A stretch of 64,000 bases of DNA from Scatosoma sp002474405. Lineage in GTDB: Bacteria; Bacillota; Clostridia; Christensenellales; Borkfalkiaceae. Position 1 is the first letter of the stretch, and the number at the start of each line of letters is the position of its first letter. This document shows positions 26,216-33,620 of this stretch, piece after piece. The position numbers and the translations under genes were made by a program. The stretch lies in contig CALAFO010000003.1 in assembly GCA_937892545.1 (NCBI GenBank), forward strand, positions 7,852 through 71,851. Reading direction: 5' to 3'. The notes under the pieces were generated by a model. That model was given only the letters and a program-made list of their open reading frames with translations. It searched no databases and was not told the origin of the DNA.

Positions 26216-27100
26216 TTATCCGCGCCCTGCCACGCCGATGCGTTCGCCGCATTTCACTTTCGTTTCCTTTTCTTCGGCGGTGTTTTTCAGAAATTCTTCG
26301 TCCGGCAGAACGGCGCCTTTTTGCGTGAGCACGATGATCGTGGAGCCGCCGAATTCGAATTTGCCTTTTTCTTCGCCGCGCTTCACTTCGCCGGCGCCCT
26401 TATAGTTGACGATTCTGCCCACCATCATCGCGCCGACTTCGCACTGTACCGCCAAGCCGAAATGCGCCGTTTCTATGACGGTATATTCGCGGCAGTTTTC
26501 CGTAAACACCCGCCGGCTGCCGAGCGCCGCGGGCTGCACCGTGTGCAATCTGCCGCGGATAAACGTGTTTTCGCTTTTTATGCCGTCGTCGAAATAAAAA
26601 TAGCGGTGATAATCTTCCACGCACAGGCGGAAAACGAAACAATAGCCGCCTTCGAATTTTTTTGCCAGTTCCGCGTTTTTTAAAAGTTCCGCCGCCGTGT
26701 AATCGAAGCCTTTCACGTTGAAACGGGCGCCGTCCGCGAGCGGGTACAGCGAAAGTTTTCCGTCGCACGGGGCGACGAACGCTTCGGGCGCGGTATCGAA
26801 CGGGCGCAGTTCCTTGCGGATACGCCGCGTGAAAAACGCGTTGAACGAGGGATAATTTTCCGTTTCGTACTGCGCCATATCGATGCGGTGCTTTTTGACG
26901 TAGCCCTTGATTTTATGCCGCGAAAGACGGGAATCGAGGTATCTGCCCGCGACTTTTGAAACCCAACGCGCCGTAATCGGTTTTAAAAACAGCGCGCCGC
27001 ATTTTGTGTAATACAGGAATTTTAAAATTCCTTTCGGCGCGGTTTCTTCTTTGGAAACCGTTTCGCGGGGCGTTTGTTCTTTCGCGACCGATTGTTCCAT
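26216..27100 (-). CDS. psd: Phosphatidylserine decarboxylase proenzyme
   Basis: A 294-residue decarboxylase converting phosphatidylserine to phosphatidylethanolamine. It is made as a proenzyme that cleaves itself at an internal Ser to create a pyruvoyl group; the site is FEFGGSTIIVL near residue 250 (GGST in place of the common LGST). Other family motifs: YPSFNAFFTRRIRKELRP near 82, PCDGKL near 112, and DYHRYFYFDDG near 163, including the conserved His. It starts 3 bases after the pssA stop, consistent with coupled synthesis of the two steps of phosphatidylethanolamine formation. Confidence 0.93.
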   Translation of the reverse strand: MEQSVAKEQTPRETVSKEETAPKGILKFLYYTKCGALFLKPITARWVSKVAGRYLDSRLSRHKIKGYVKKHRIDMAQYETENYPSFNAFFTRRIRKELRPFDTAPEAFVAPCDGKLSLYPLADGARFNVKGFDYTAAELLKNAELAKKFEGGYCFVFRLCVEDYHRYFYFDDGIKSENTFIRGRLHTVQPAALGSRRVFTENCREYTVIETAHFGLAVQCEVGAMMVGRIVNYKGAGEVKRGEEKGKFEFGGSTIIVLTQKGAVLPDEEFLKNTAEEKETKVKCGERIGVAGRG

Positions 27101-27103
27101 CGT

Positions 27104-27808
27104 TTATTTCTCCCACGAGCGGAGAATGACGTGCGGCAACACGCCGTTTGCCTTTAAAATCGCCATTGTGCCGAGGATAAGCACCGAGCCGACCATGACG
27201 AAAACAAGCTTTTTTACGGTGAGTTTGGGCATTTTGAAACGCACGACGAACGCGAGCGCGATTAAGCCGTAGCCCGAAAGCATGATTGCCGCCTGAATGG
27301 CGGGAGTTTCGAAACAGGTTGCCGCCATGAAGAAGCACGGAATGATGAACCCCGCGTTGGTTACGGGCAAGCCCTCGTAATATTTGCGGCGGGTGTTCCC
27401 CTCTTCCTGCATACGGATTTCTTCGGTTACGTCGAAATACGCAAGACGGATGAGCGCGCAGAGAATGTACGCGGAATACACCACCATGCAGTACCAGCGG
27501 TTGATGTGCATGCCGAAGCCGATCATCACGGGCGCGACGCCGAACGCGATTAAATCGGAAAGCGAATCGATACGCTCGCCGAACATGGCGTCCTGCTTCG
27601 TGCGGTTTTTACGCGTTTTCGCCACGGCGCCGTCGAAGCCGTCGAAAAAGCCGGATAACAGCAGGCACAACACGCCGATTTCGGGCAAAGAATGTTTGTT
27701 GCCGCCGATGGAAAAGCAAATCCCCACCACGCCGGAAATCACCGACAGGTAGGTGAGAACGACCCCGTAATGCCAGAACCCTACAAACTTTTTGCTTTCG
27801 CACTTCAT
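27104..27808 (-). CDS. pssA: CDP-diacylglycerol--serine O-phosphatidyltransferase
   Basis: A 234-residue membrane enzyme of the CDP-alcohol phosphatidyltransferase family, making phosphatidylserine for the adjacent decarboxylase. The family signature DG-x2-(A/G)-...-G-x3-D-x3-D is seen as DGFDGAVAK, then GERIDSLSD. Six or more membrane helices follow. A polar segment (RMQEEGNTRRKYYEGLPV) lies in the middle. Upstream, 100 bases away, is a YbhN-like membrane protein. Confidence 0.9.
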   Translation of the reverse strand: MKCESKKFVGFWHYGVVLTYLSVISGVVGICFSIGGNKHSLPEIGVLCLLLSGFFDGFDGAVAKTRKNRTKQDAMFGERIDSLSDLIAFGVAPVMIGFGMHINRWYCMVVYSAYILCALIRLAYFDVTEEIRMQEEGNTRRKYYEGLPVTNAGFIIPCFFMAATCFETPAIQAAIMLSGYGLIALAFVVRFKMPKLTVKKLVFVMVGSVLILGTMAILKANGVLPHVILRSWEK

Positions 27809-27908
27809 ATGTTTTTCCGCTCCCTTTTTTTCTTTCGTTTTCTCGTTTTCTATGACGTTTTCTGTAATTGCCGAGCGCGGCTTTTCTTGCGCGCCTATGT
27901 CTTTGCGG

Positions 27909-29093
27909 TTATTTTTTGCCGCCGACCTCTTTGCTTTCTTCGGAAAGCGCCGCCGCTTCCTCTTCTATGCTCTTTTCGAAATCGGGCGAATACGCGGGTT
28001 TGATTTCGGAGATGCCCTCCACCGTCTGCGCGTATCTGATTTTTCCGCCGTTCTGCGACACGTGGTATATCAGCGTTACGGCGCCGCTGAAAATCAGGCA
28101 GCCGTAATAGGAAATGACGCGGGTTACCATAACCGCCACCACCAGAAACGGCTTATCGAACAACGCCACCGTGGAAAACACGTTGAGATACAGAAGTTCG
28201 AAAATTCCCGAACCGCCCGGAAGCGGCATGGAATTGTAGCCGAGCAGCACGAAGCACTGCAGCGCGAACACGTGCAGCATATCCGTTTCGGGCGCGGCGG
28301 CTTTGAATACGAATGCCGTGATAAAAACCTGCGCCCCGCGCTGCAATACGTTGAACAAAAGCGTTTGCAAAAACAGGCTTCTGTGTTTTTTGATCTGCGC
28401 GCCGCAATAGCGGTATTTTTCCACCATGGCGCTTAATTTTTCGCGCAGCGTTTCCGGTTTTTTGCTGAGCCGGAGTTTCGCAAGCAGCGTAATCAGAGCG
28501 CCGCCCGTTTTTAATACCGCGCCCGGATGATTGAGGCACGCCACGAACAGCCAGATTAAAAACGCCTGCATCACCACGCCGATGACGATGAATACCTTGG
28601 AAAGCGTGCCGAACGAGAAAAACACCCATCCGCCCGCCGACGTGAACAGCGAAATGATAAACGCCGCCACGCCCAGCACGAAAATCGCCGCCGTGTAGCC
28701 CAGAAGATTGAATACGAGAATAAACGTTGTGGAGCCCGCGTCGATGCCGTCCTTTACCATGTAATACGCCGAAGCTGGCTGCCCGCCCGTGGCGGAAGGC
28801 GTCAGCGCGGAATAATACGCGTCCGCCGAAGAATACGCGAACGCGGAGACGAATTTTGTTTTGTAGCCGAATTTCGCCGCGATGTTTTTCAGGCTGAGCG
28901 CTTCGGCAAGCAGAAATACAAGCATGCAGCACACGGCGAGAACGATATAGACGGGCTTGCAGCCGCCGAAAAACGCGCGCACGTCGTTCCACGAAAGTTC
29001 TTTGTTGCTCTTTAAAAGGATGAACAGCGTGATCCCCAGCAGCGCCAGAACGAATACGATATTCAGAAGATGTTTTCTTACTTTTTTGTTCAC
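27909..29093 (-). CDS. YbhN/UPF0104-type membrane protein (lysylphosphatidylglycerol synthase transmembrane-like)
   Basis: A 394-residue integral membrane protein with about eight helices, of the family that includes the flippase half of MprF and the YbhN/AglD group. Diagnostic patterns include ALTPSATGGQPASAYYMVK near 112, SKPETLREKLSAM and MPLPGGSGIFELL near 300. A GTG start at 29093 is favoured because a GGAGA site is placed correctly; an ATG nine codons upstream overlaps that site. Members are thought to move lipids across the membrane, which fits the adjacent phosphatidylserine/ethanolamine genes. No catalytic aminoacyl-transferase domain is attached. Confidence 0.8.
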   Translation of the reverse strand: MNKKVRKHLLNIVFVLALLGITLFILLKSNKELSWNDVRAFFGGCKPVYIVLAVCCMLVFLLAEALSLKNIAAKFGYKTKFVSAFAYSSADAYYSALTPSATGGQPASAYYMVKDGIDAGSTTFILVFNLLGYTAAIFVLGVAAFIISLFTSAGGWVFFSFGTLSKVFIVIGVVMQAFLIWLFVACLNHPGAVLKTGGALITLLAKLRLSKKPETLREKLSAMVEKYRYCGAQIKKHRSLFLQTLLFNVLQRGAQVFITAFVFKAAAPETDMLHVFALQCFVLLGYNSMPLPGGSGIFELLYLNVFSTVALFDKPFLVVAVMVTRVISYYGCLIFSGAVTLIYHVSQNGGKIRYAQTVEGISEIKPAYSPDFEKSIEEEAAALSEESKEVGGKK

Positions 29094-29314
29094 GCGCCGT
29101 TCTCCTTTTTTCTTTCGCATATATTATAACAGAACGGCACGGACAAGTCAAGCAATGCCGTATGCAAACGCCGCAGAAAACCGCTTTTTATTGCCCTTTT
29201 ACCGCGCGCTACAAAAAAAACGAGCTTTTTCGCCCGTTTTTTCGTTTGTCGTTTTTATGTTCCTTTTTTGTCGCCGCGTTTTTGCGGGGGCGCCGCGGAA
29301 ACGCGGCGGTAAAA

Positions 29315-30946
29315 TTATTCCGCGGATTTTTCCGAAGCGGTTTGCGACTTTTCTTTCGCGCTCTTCATAAACGCGCAGAACAGCGGGTTGGGCGTTTCCG
29401 GCGTGGAGGTGAATTCCGGGTGGAACTGCACGCCCACGAAGAAGGGATGATTTTCCACTTCCACCGTTTCCACGATGCGGTTATCGGGCGAGGTGCCGCC
29501 GAGGACAAGCCCCGCTTTTTCCAGCGTTTCGCGATAATCGTTGTTGAATTCGTATCTGTGGCGGTGGCGTTCGCGGATTTGTTTTTTGCCGCCGTACGCT
29601 TCCGAAATGCGCGTGCCCTCTTTCAGGGCGCATACGTATTCGCCGAGGCGCATCGTGCCGCCGATTTTTTTGCCTTTCTTTTCGGGCAGAATATCGATGA
29701 CCGCGCTGCCCTCGCCGTTGGTTTCGCTTAAAAATTCGCCGCTGGTGGCGTCTTTGATGCCCGCGACGTCGCGCGCGAATTCGATGACGGAAATCTGCAT
29801 GCCGAGACAGATGCCGAGGTACGGCAGCCCCGTTTCGCGCGCGTATCTGCACGCCGCGATCATGCCTTCGACGCCGCGCGTGCCGAAACCGCCCGGAACA
29901 ATGACGCCGTCCGCGTCTTTCAGTTTCTTCTTTACGTTGGCGTTCGTAACCGTTTCGCTGTCTACCCACAAGAGATCGGCTTGCACGCCGTTTTCGCCCG
30001 CGGCGTGGCGCACCGCTTCCACCAACGAAATGTAGGAATCGCGGAGCGCGACGTATTTGCCGACGATGGCGATTTTTACCTTTTTCTTCGCCGTTTTCAT
30101 CGCCTGCACTTTCTGCTTCCAGCCGCTTAAATCGCACTTGCCGTCCAGCGAGAGCGTTTGCGCCACGGCGGCGTACAAGCCGTTTTTATACAGCATTAAG
30201 GGCGCGTCGTACAGACATTTTACCGTGGTGGACGGAATTACGGCGCTTTCCGGCACAGAACAGAACAGCGAAACTTTGGCTATGATGTCCTCTTCGGGCG
30301 CCTTATCGGAACGGAGAATGATGACGTCAGGGCGGATGCCGCAGCCCTGCAATTCGCGCACGGAGTGCTGCACGGGCTTGGATTTGAATTCGCCCGACGA
30401 AGCGAGATACGGCAGCAGGCAGACGTGGATAAACGCGCAGTTGCCCTCGCCCTCTTCGATGCGGAACTGACGGAGCGCTTCGAGATAGGGCTGGCTTTCG
30501 ATGTCGCCCGTGGTGCCGCCGATTTCGGTGATGACGACGTCCGCGCCCGATTTTTTCGCCACAAGACGGATATGATTTTTGATTTCGTTGGTTACGTGCG
30601 GCACGATTTGCACCGTTTTGCCGCCGTATTCGCCCGCGCGCTCTTTTTTAAGCACCGTGGAATACAGCTTGCCGCTGGTGAGCGAGGAATCTTTCGTGAG
30701 GTTCACGCCGATAAATCGCTCGTAATGCCCCAAATCGAGGTCGGTTTCCGCGCCGTCCGCCGTTACGAACACTTCGCCGTGCTGCACGGGATTGAGCGTG
30801 CCCGGATCGATGTTCATGTACGGATCGAACTTTTCCACCGCCACGGAATAGCCCGCGGATTTCAGAAGCCTGCCCAGCGAAGCCGCTACGATGCCTTTCC
30901 CCAAGCCGGACACGACGCCCCCTGTTACGAAAATGAATTTTGTCAT
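29315..30946 (-). CDS. pyrG: CTP synthase
   Basis: A 543-residue enzyme making CTP from UTP, ATP and glutamine. The N-terminal synthase domain begins TKFIFVTGGVVSGLGKG and carries DPYMNIDPGTLNPVQHGEVF (in part) and EIGGTTGDIES. The C-terminal glutamine amidotransferase domain has PGGFGTRG, the nucleophile elbow LGICLGMQ, and the catalytic HPEFTSTP. The ATG at 30946 follows AAGGAG; the frame is open for 131 more codons upstream, but that is leader RNA, not protein. The gene sits behind a roughly 377-base leader with an intrinsic terminator, suggesting control by attenuation. Confidence 0.96.
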   Translation of the reverse strand: MTKFIFVTGGVVSGLGKGIVAASLGRLLKSAGYSVAVEKFDPYMNIDPGTLNPVQHGEVFVTADGAETDLDLGHYERFIGVNLTKDSSLTSGKLYSTVLKKERAGEYGGKTVQIVPHVTNEIKNHIRLVAKKSGADVVITEIGGTTGDIESQPYLEALRQFRIEEGEGNCAFIHVCLLPYLASSGEFKSKPVQHSVRELQGCGIRPDVIILRSDKAPEEDIIAKVSLFCSVPESAVIPSTTVKCLYDAPLMLYKNGLYAAVAQTLSLDGKCDLSGWKQKVQAMKTAKKKVKIAIVGKYVALRDSYISLVEAVRHAAGENGVQADLLWVDSETVTNANVKKKLKDADGVIVPGGFGTRGVEGMIAACRYARETGLPYLGICLGMQISVIEFARDVAGIKDATSGEFLSETNGEGSAVIDILPEKKGKKIGGTMRLGEYVCALKEGTRISEAYGGKKQIRERHRHRYEFNNDYRETLEKAGLVLGGTSPDNRIVETVEVENHPFFVGVQFHPEFTSTPETPNPLFCAFMKSAKEKSQTASEKSAE

Positions 30947-31134
30947 ATATGTTTTTCTCCTTGGATTGATTTCGGATGTTGAAAGCCGCTTGCACGGCGG
31001 AACGCGACGAAAGATTGCGGCAATGCTTCGCGCGTTTTGCAGCAACGATTTGCCGCCGGAATTGCGCCCGGATTGCGGCTGAAATGACGGGGCTATATTA
31101 CTGCGGAATGGCGGCTTGCGGAGGAATTTTCCAC

Positions 31135-31185
31135 GAAAAAAGGCGTTTTTTTTTAGCATTGCCGCAGCAACGCAAAAAAAACGCC
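31135..31185 (-). terminator. Attenuator-like intrinsic terminator in the pyrG leader
   Basis: Minus strand: GGCGTTTTTTTT (31174-31185), an inner stem GCGTTGC/GCAATGC with a TGCG loop, then AAAAAAAACGCC (31142-31153) and TTTTTT. The stem is about 19 bp with one bulge. It lies between the predicted transcript start (near 31323) and the pyrG ATG, so it can only act as a leader terminator. The rest of the 695-base gap has no gene. Confidence 0.75.
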
Positions 31186-31329
31186 CGATAAAGCCTGTTA
31201 TTCTTCCCGAACGGTAACGAACAAAACGGACGAGCCGCGTTTTCCGTGCCGGAACGGCTTGTTTTTTCTGCCGCGCCTTACGATTTTTCCGCCGTCGTTT
31301 TTTACCGTCTTTTTTCAAAAACAGTAAAA

Positions 31330-31358
31330 ATGATACCATATTTTTTTTTGCTTGTCAA
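31330..31358 (-). promoter_or_regulatory. Sigma-A promoter for pyrG
   Basis: Minus strand TTGACA (31353-31358), 17 bases, TATCAT (31330-31335). It sets the transcript start about 377 bases before pyrG. Confidence 0.8.
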
Positions 31359-31593
31359 CCGTTTGAACAAAATTCGAGCGAAATTTTTTTGAAAATTTTT
31401 TTGCGTCCGATTCGGGATTTTTCTCCGCGGAATTTCGTTGTTTTGCGGACGCGCCGCTTCTTTCTGCGGCGGCTGCCGGCGGCGTATAATGCCGCCTGTC
31501 CGTGTAGAACGCCGCCGACCGTTCGGCGTACAACGCGCGCAAACAAGACGGAAATAAACCGCCGTTTGCACGAGAAAAGCCGTAACAAAAGAA

Positions 31594-31620
31594 AAAGCTT
31601 CGGAAAAATTCCGAAGCTTC
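31594..31620 (-). terminator. Terminator after first zinc-ribbon gene
   Basis: Perfect arms GAAGCTTCGGAA and TTCCGAAGCTT(C) around a short loop, followed on the minus strand by TTTTTC. It lies 21 bases after the zinc-ribbon gene. Confidence 0.85.
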
Positions 31621-31641
31621 CGATCCGATAGTTCAGGCGGT

Positions 31642-32040
31642 TCAATAAGCGCCGTTTACAGCCGCCGCAATCGCGATGCCGTAAATGATGCCGAGGACAA
31701 AACTTAAAACCATAAACACAATCGAGATGATTTTGCCCGCTTTCGCCAGTCCGTAACCGTCGTCGCCGCGTTCCTGACATTGTTTCATTCCGATAATGCT
31801 GAAAATCAACCCCAGCAGCGGGAACAAAAACGCGCAGACAAACCCGGCAATCGCCATGCCGTTCGTTTTTTTGTAGGTTACGGGCATCTGAGTGTTATTA
31901 CTACCGTAACTTGAATACCCCGCACCGGCGTACCCCGTGTTTGCCGGCTTTTCTTCCGGCGTTTCGTGCGCTTTCGCGCCGCAGTAAATGCAAACATAGG
32001 CGTCGTCGTTAATCTCTTTCCCGCACTTTCTGCAATACAT
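31642..32040 (-). CDS. Zinc-ribbon, DUF4190-like membrane protein (copy 1)
   Basis: A 132-residue protein. The N-terminus is a zinc ribbon (YCRKCGKEI and YCGAKA, two CxxC pairs). A Tyr/Gly/Ser-rich linker follows, then a two-helix membrane domain with GMAIAGFVCAFLFPLLGLIFSIIG (shown only to identify the DUF4190-like pattern) and a final helix pair. It is homologous along its whole length to the protein at 32652-33053. A consensus promoter (TTGACA at 32115-32120, TATAAT at 32092-32097, minus strand) drives it. A divergent XRE regulator gene adjoins. Biological role unknown. Confidence 0.75.
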   Translation of the reverse strand: MYCRKCGKEINDDAYVCIYCGAKAHETPEEKPANTGYAGAGYSSYGSNNTQMPVTYKKTNGMAIAGFVCAFLFPLLGLIFSIIGMKQCQERGDDGYGLAKAGKIISIVFMVLSFVLGIIYGIAIAAAVNGAY

Positions 32041-32065
32041 TTTCCTCTCTCCTTCGCTTTTGTTT

Positions 32066-32165
32066 ATTCTATATTATAGAATTGTACTTACATTATAGCG
32101 TTATAATATAGATTTGTCAACCGATATTACATAAAATGTTTTAAAATTATTCTATAATACAGAAC
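32066..32165. promoter_or_regulatory. Divergent promoter/operator region, module 1
   Basis: Minus strand: TTGACA (32115-32120), 17 bases, TATAAT (32092-32097). A 17-base palindrome ATTCTATAtTATAGAAT (32066-32082) sits at the expected transcript start. A second copy, ATTCTATAATACAGAAC (32149-32165), overlaps a TATAAT-like -10 (32153-32158) facing the XRE gene. The two sites are good candidates for binding the adjacent repressor and controlling both directions. Confidence 0.65.
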
Positions 32166-32182
32166 ATTCGAAGGAAGAAGCC

Positions 32183-32560
32183 ATGGAAATCGGGACGAGA
32201 ATCAGACAGTTGCGCACGGAAAACGGATTGAAACAGAAGGAGCTGGCGGAAAAAATTCACGTGGCGGCAAACACGCTTTCGCAGTTTGAAACGGGCAAAG
32301 CCAACCCCGGCTACGACGTGCTGATTGCGCTCGCCGATTTTTTCGAAGTTTCCGCCGATTATCTTCTGGGGCGCGCGGACGAGACGGGAAACGTGAAAAT
32401 TCTGCCCGACAGAACGGGCGTGTATCCCTCTTTCGACGAAGCGGAACTGCTTTCTTTGTACCGACGGGCGGACGAAACGGGAAAGGCGAGAATCAAGGCG
32501 TATGCCGAGGGCTGCGCCGCCGCAAAAGATAAAAATTATTTTAAATTCGGCAGAATATAA
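32183..32560 (+). CDS. XRE-family transcriptional regulator (module 1)
   Basis: A 125-residue regulator. Residues 5-60 are a Cro/CI-type helix-turn-helix (IRQLRTENGLKQKELAEKI, then VAANTLSQFETGKANP), ending in the common FFEVSADYLLGR. The C-terminal half is a short helical domain that probably dimerises. It is divergent from the zinc-ribbon gene and most likely represses it and itself through the palindromes in the shared upstream region. No metal or ligand motif is visible, so the signal is unknown. Confidence 0.88.
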   Translation: MEIGTRIRQLRTENGLKQKELAEKIHVAANTLSQFETGKANPGYDVLIALADFFEVSADYLLGRADETGNVKILPDRTGVYPSFDEAELLSLYRRADETGKARIKAYAEGCAAAKDKNYFKFGRI

Positions 32561-32601
32561 TTTTGCGGAATAAAATACAAGGAAAAGATACGAAAAAAAC
32601 G

Positions 32602-32631
32602 GAGCGCGACGATAAAATCGGCGCGCTTTTT
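32602..32631 (+). terminator. Terminator after XRE gene, module 1
   Basis: Stem AGCGCG-CGAT / ATCG-CGCGCT with a 3-base loop, followed by TTTTTTT. Its CGATAAAATCGGCGCGC core is shared with the terminator of module 2 at 33391. Confidence 0.8.
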
Positions 32632-32651
32632 TTAATCTATGCCTTTTTAAT

Positions 32652-33053
32652 CTATACCGCTGCCCCCAACACCATAAGCAGTACGATAAAACCTATTTTC
32701 AGGCTTGAAATCACGATTCCCGCCGTTGCAAGCCCGCCGCATTCATCTCCGAACTCCTCGCATTGCCGCTTGCCGATAATGCTGAACACCAAACCGAGCA
32801 AAATGGAAAAAAACGAACAGATAAATCCCGCGATTGCCATTCCGTTGCTTTTGCGGCGCGGAACATATTCTTGCCGGAAATAACCGTACCCGTTATATTC
32901 TTCCTCCTGAGCGTTTTCAATATTCTGCGGTTTTTTCGGCGGGTTTTGCGGTATATTTTGCTTTTCATTCGGAAATTCCCGCACCTGCGTGCCACAATAC
33001 GCACATACATAGGCGTCGTCGTCAATTTGTGCTCCACACTTTTTACAGTACAT
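32652..33053 (-). CDS. Zinc-ribbon, DUF4190-like membrane protein (copy 2)
   Basis: A 133-residue paralogue of the protein at 31642-32040. It has the same zinc ribbon (YCKKCGAQI and YCGTQV), a Pro/Asn/Glu-rich linker, and the same membrane domain (NGMAIAGFICSFFS, then LVFSIIGKRQCEE). The loop between the last helices keeps the GDE/GDD-Gly-Leu-Ala pattern of copy 1. A consensus promoter lies upstream (TTGACA 33117-33122, TATAAT 33094-33099, minus strand). The gene faces a second, shorter XRE regulator. Together with copy 1 this looks like a duplicated regulatory cassette. Confidence 0.75.
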   Translation of the reverse strand: MYCKKCGAQIDDDAYVCAYCGTQVREFPNEKQNIPQNPPKKPQNIENAQEEEYNGYGYFRQEYVPRRKSNGMAIAGFICSFFSILLGLVFSIIGKRQCEEFGDECGGLATAGIVISSLKIGFIVLLMVLGAAV

Positions 33054-33093
33054 TTTTTGCCTCCCTCTTACGAAATTCTATGCTTACAATACT

Positions 33094-33137
33094 ATTATAG
33101 TACGTTTATAACTTACTGTCAAGTAAAAACTTACTGT
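33094..33137. promoter_or_regulatory. Divergent promoter/operator region, module 2
   Basis: Minus strand: TTGACA (33117-33122), 17 bases, TATAAT (33094-33099). Direct repeats AACTTACTGT occur at 33110-33119 and 33128-33137, with an inverted TTACT/AGTAA around the -35 box. The sequence differs from the ATTCTATA palindromes of module 1, suggesting each repressor has its own site. Confidence 0.6.
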
Positions 33138-33154
33138 TTGCATATAATTAAATT

Positions 33155-33364
33155 ATGAAATTCGTAGAAAGATTCAACGAGATACTGAAAATCAGCGGGA
33201 AAAAGCAAACGGAAGTGGCGGCGGCGGTAAACGTTTCCAAACAATGTATCAGCGATTATAAGAAAGGAAAAAGCGTTCCCTCGGTGGAAACTTTGTATCT
33301 TTTATGCCGCTTTCTCGATGTTTCGGCGGATTATCTGCTGGGGCTTTCCGAAGAGTATCGGTGA
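33155..33364 (+). CDS. XRE-family transcriptional regulator (module 2)
   Basis: A 69-residue protein that is little more than a helix-turn-helix domain (FNEILKISGKKQTEVAAAV, then VSKQCISDYKKGKSVPSVETL, ending VSADYLLGLSEEYR). It lacks the C-terminal extension of the 125-residue regulator in module 1. It is divergent from the second zinc-ribbon gene. No ribosome binding site stands out: the bases before the ATG are AT-rich. A strong terminator follows. Confidence 0.85.
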   Translation: MKFVERFNEILKISGKKQTEVAAAVNVSKQCISDYKKGKSVPSVETLYLLCRFLDVSADYLLGLSEEYR

Positions 33365-33390
33365 ATTTATTTTTAGTATTGAATGGCTTT

Positions 33391-33422
33391 GGGGCGCGCC
33401 GATAAAATCGGCGCGCCCCTTT
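33391..33422 (+). terminator. Terminator after XRE gene, module 2
   Basis: Perfect 13-bp arms GGGGCGCGCCGAT and ATCGGCGCGCCCC with an AAA loop, then TTTGTTTG. Confidence 0.85.
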
Positions 33423-33503
33423 GTTTGTAAATTATTTATCGTAAAAGAAACCACCCCTTGATTTTCAGAAATTTTTTATCAAAAATATTCAGAAAACCAA
33501 AAA

Positions 33504-33620
33504 TGGGCTTCGCCCCTCATCCGTCTGTTTCACAGACAGTTTCCCCCCAAGGGGAAGCCTTAGAATGTTGCCGAAGGAAATTTTGCTTGCTAAATTTTCC
33601 GCAGGCAAGAGGAAGGCTTT
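33504..33620. repeat. Palindromic repeat, copy D (reverse orientation)
   Basis: Read on the minus strand it has the same order as copies A-C: an AT hairpin (TTGCC, GGAAAATTT / AAATTTCC, GGCAA), AAGGCTTCCCCTTGGGGGG, a variable hairpin GTCTGtgaaaCAGAC, and GGATGAGGGGCG. It overlaps the last eight or so codons of the MFS transporter gene. Confidence 0.85.

Noticed and set aside
30947..31339. 131-codon N-terminal extension of pyrG
   Set aside because: It would translate the promoter-proximal leader and its terminator; a clear AAGGAG site and the conserved TKFIFVTGG start lie at 30946.
31302..31571. 89-codon minus-strand frame upstream of pyrG
   Set aside because: It overlaps the pyrG promoter, has no ribosome binding site and is Arg/Lys-biased.
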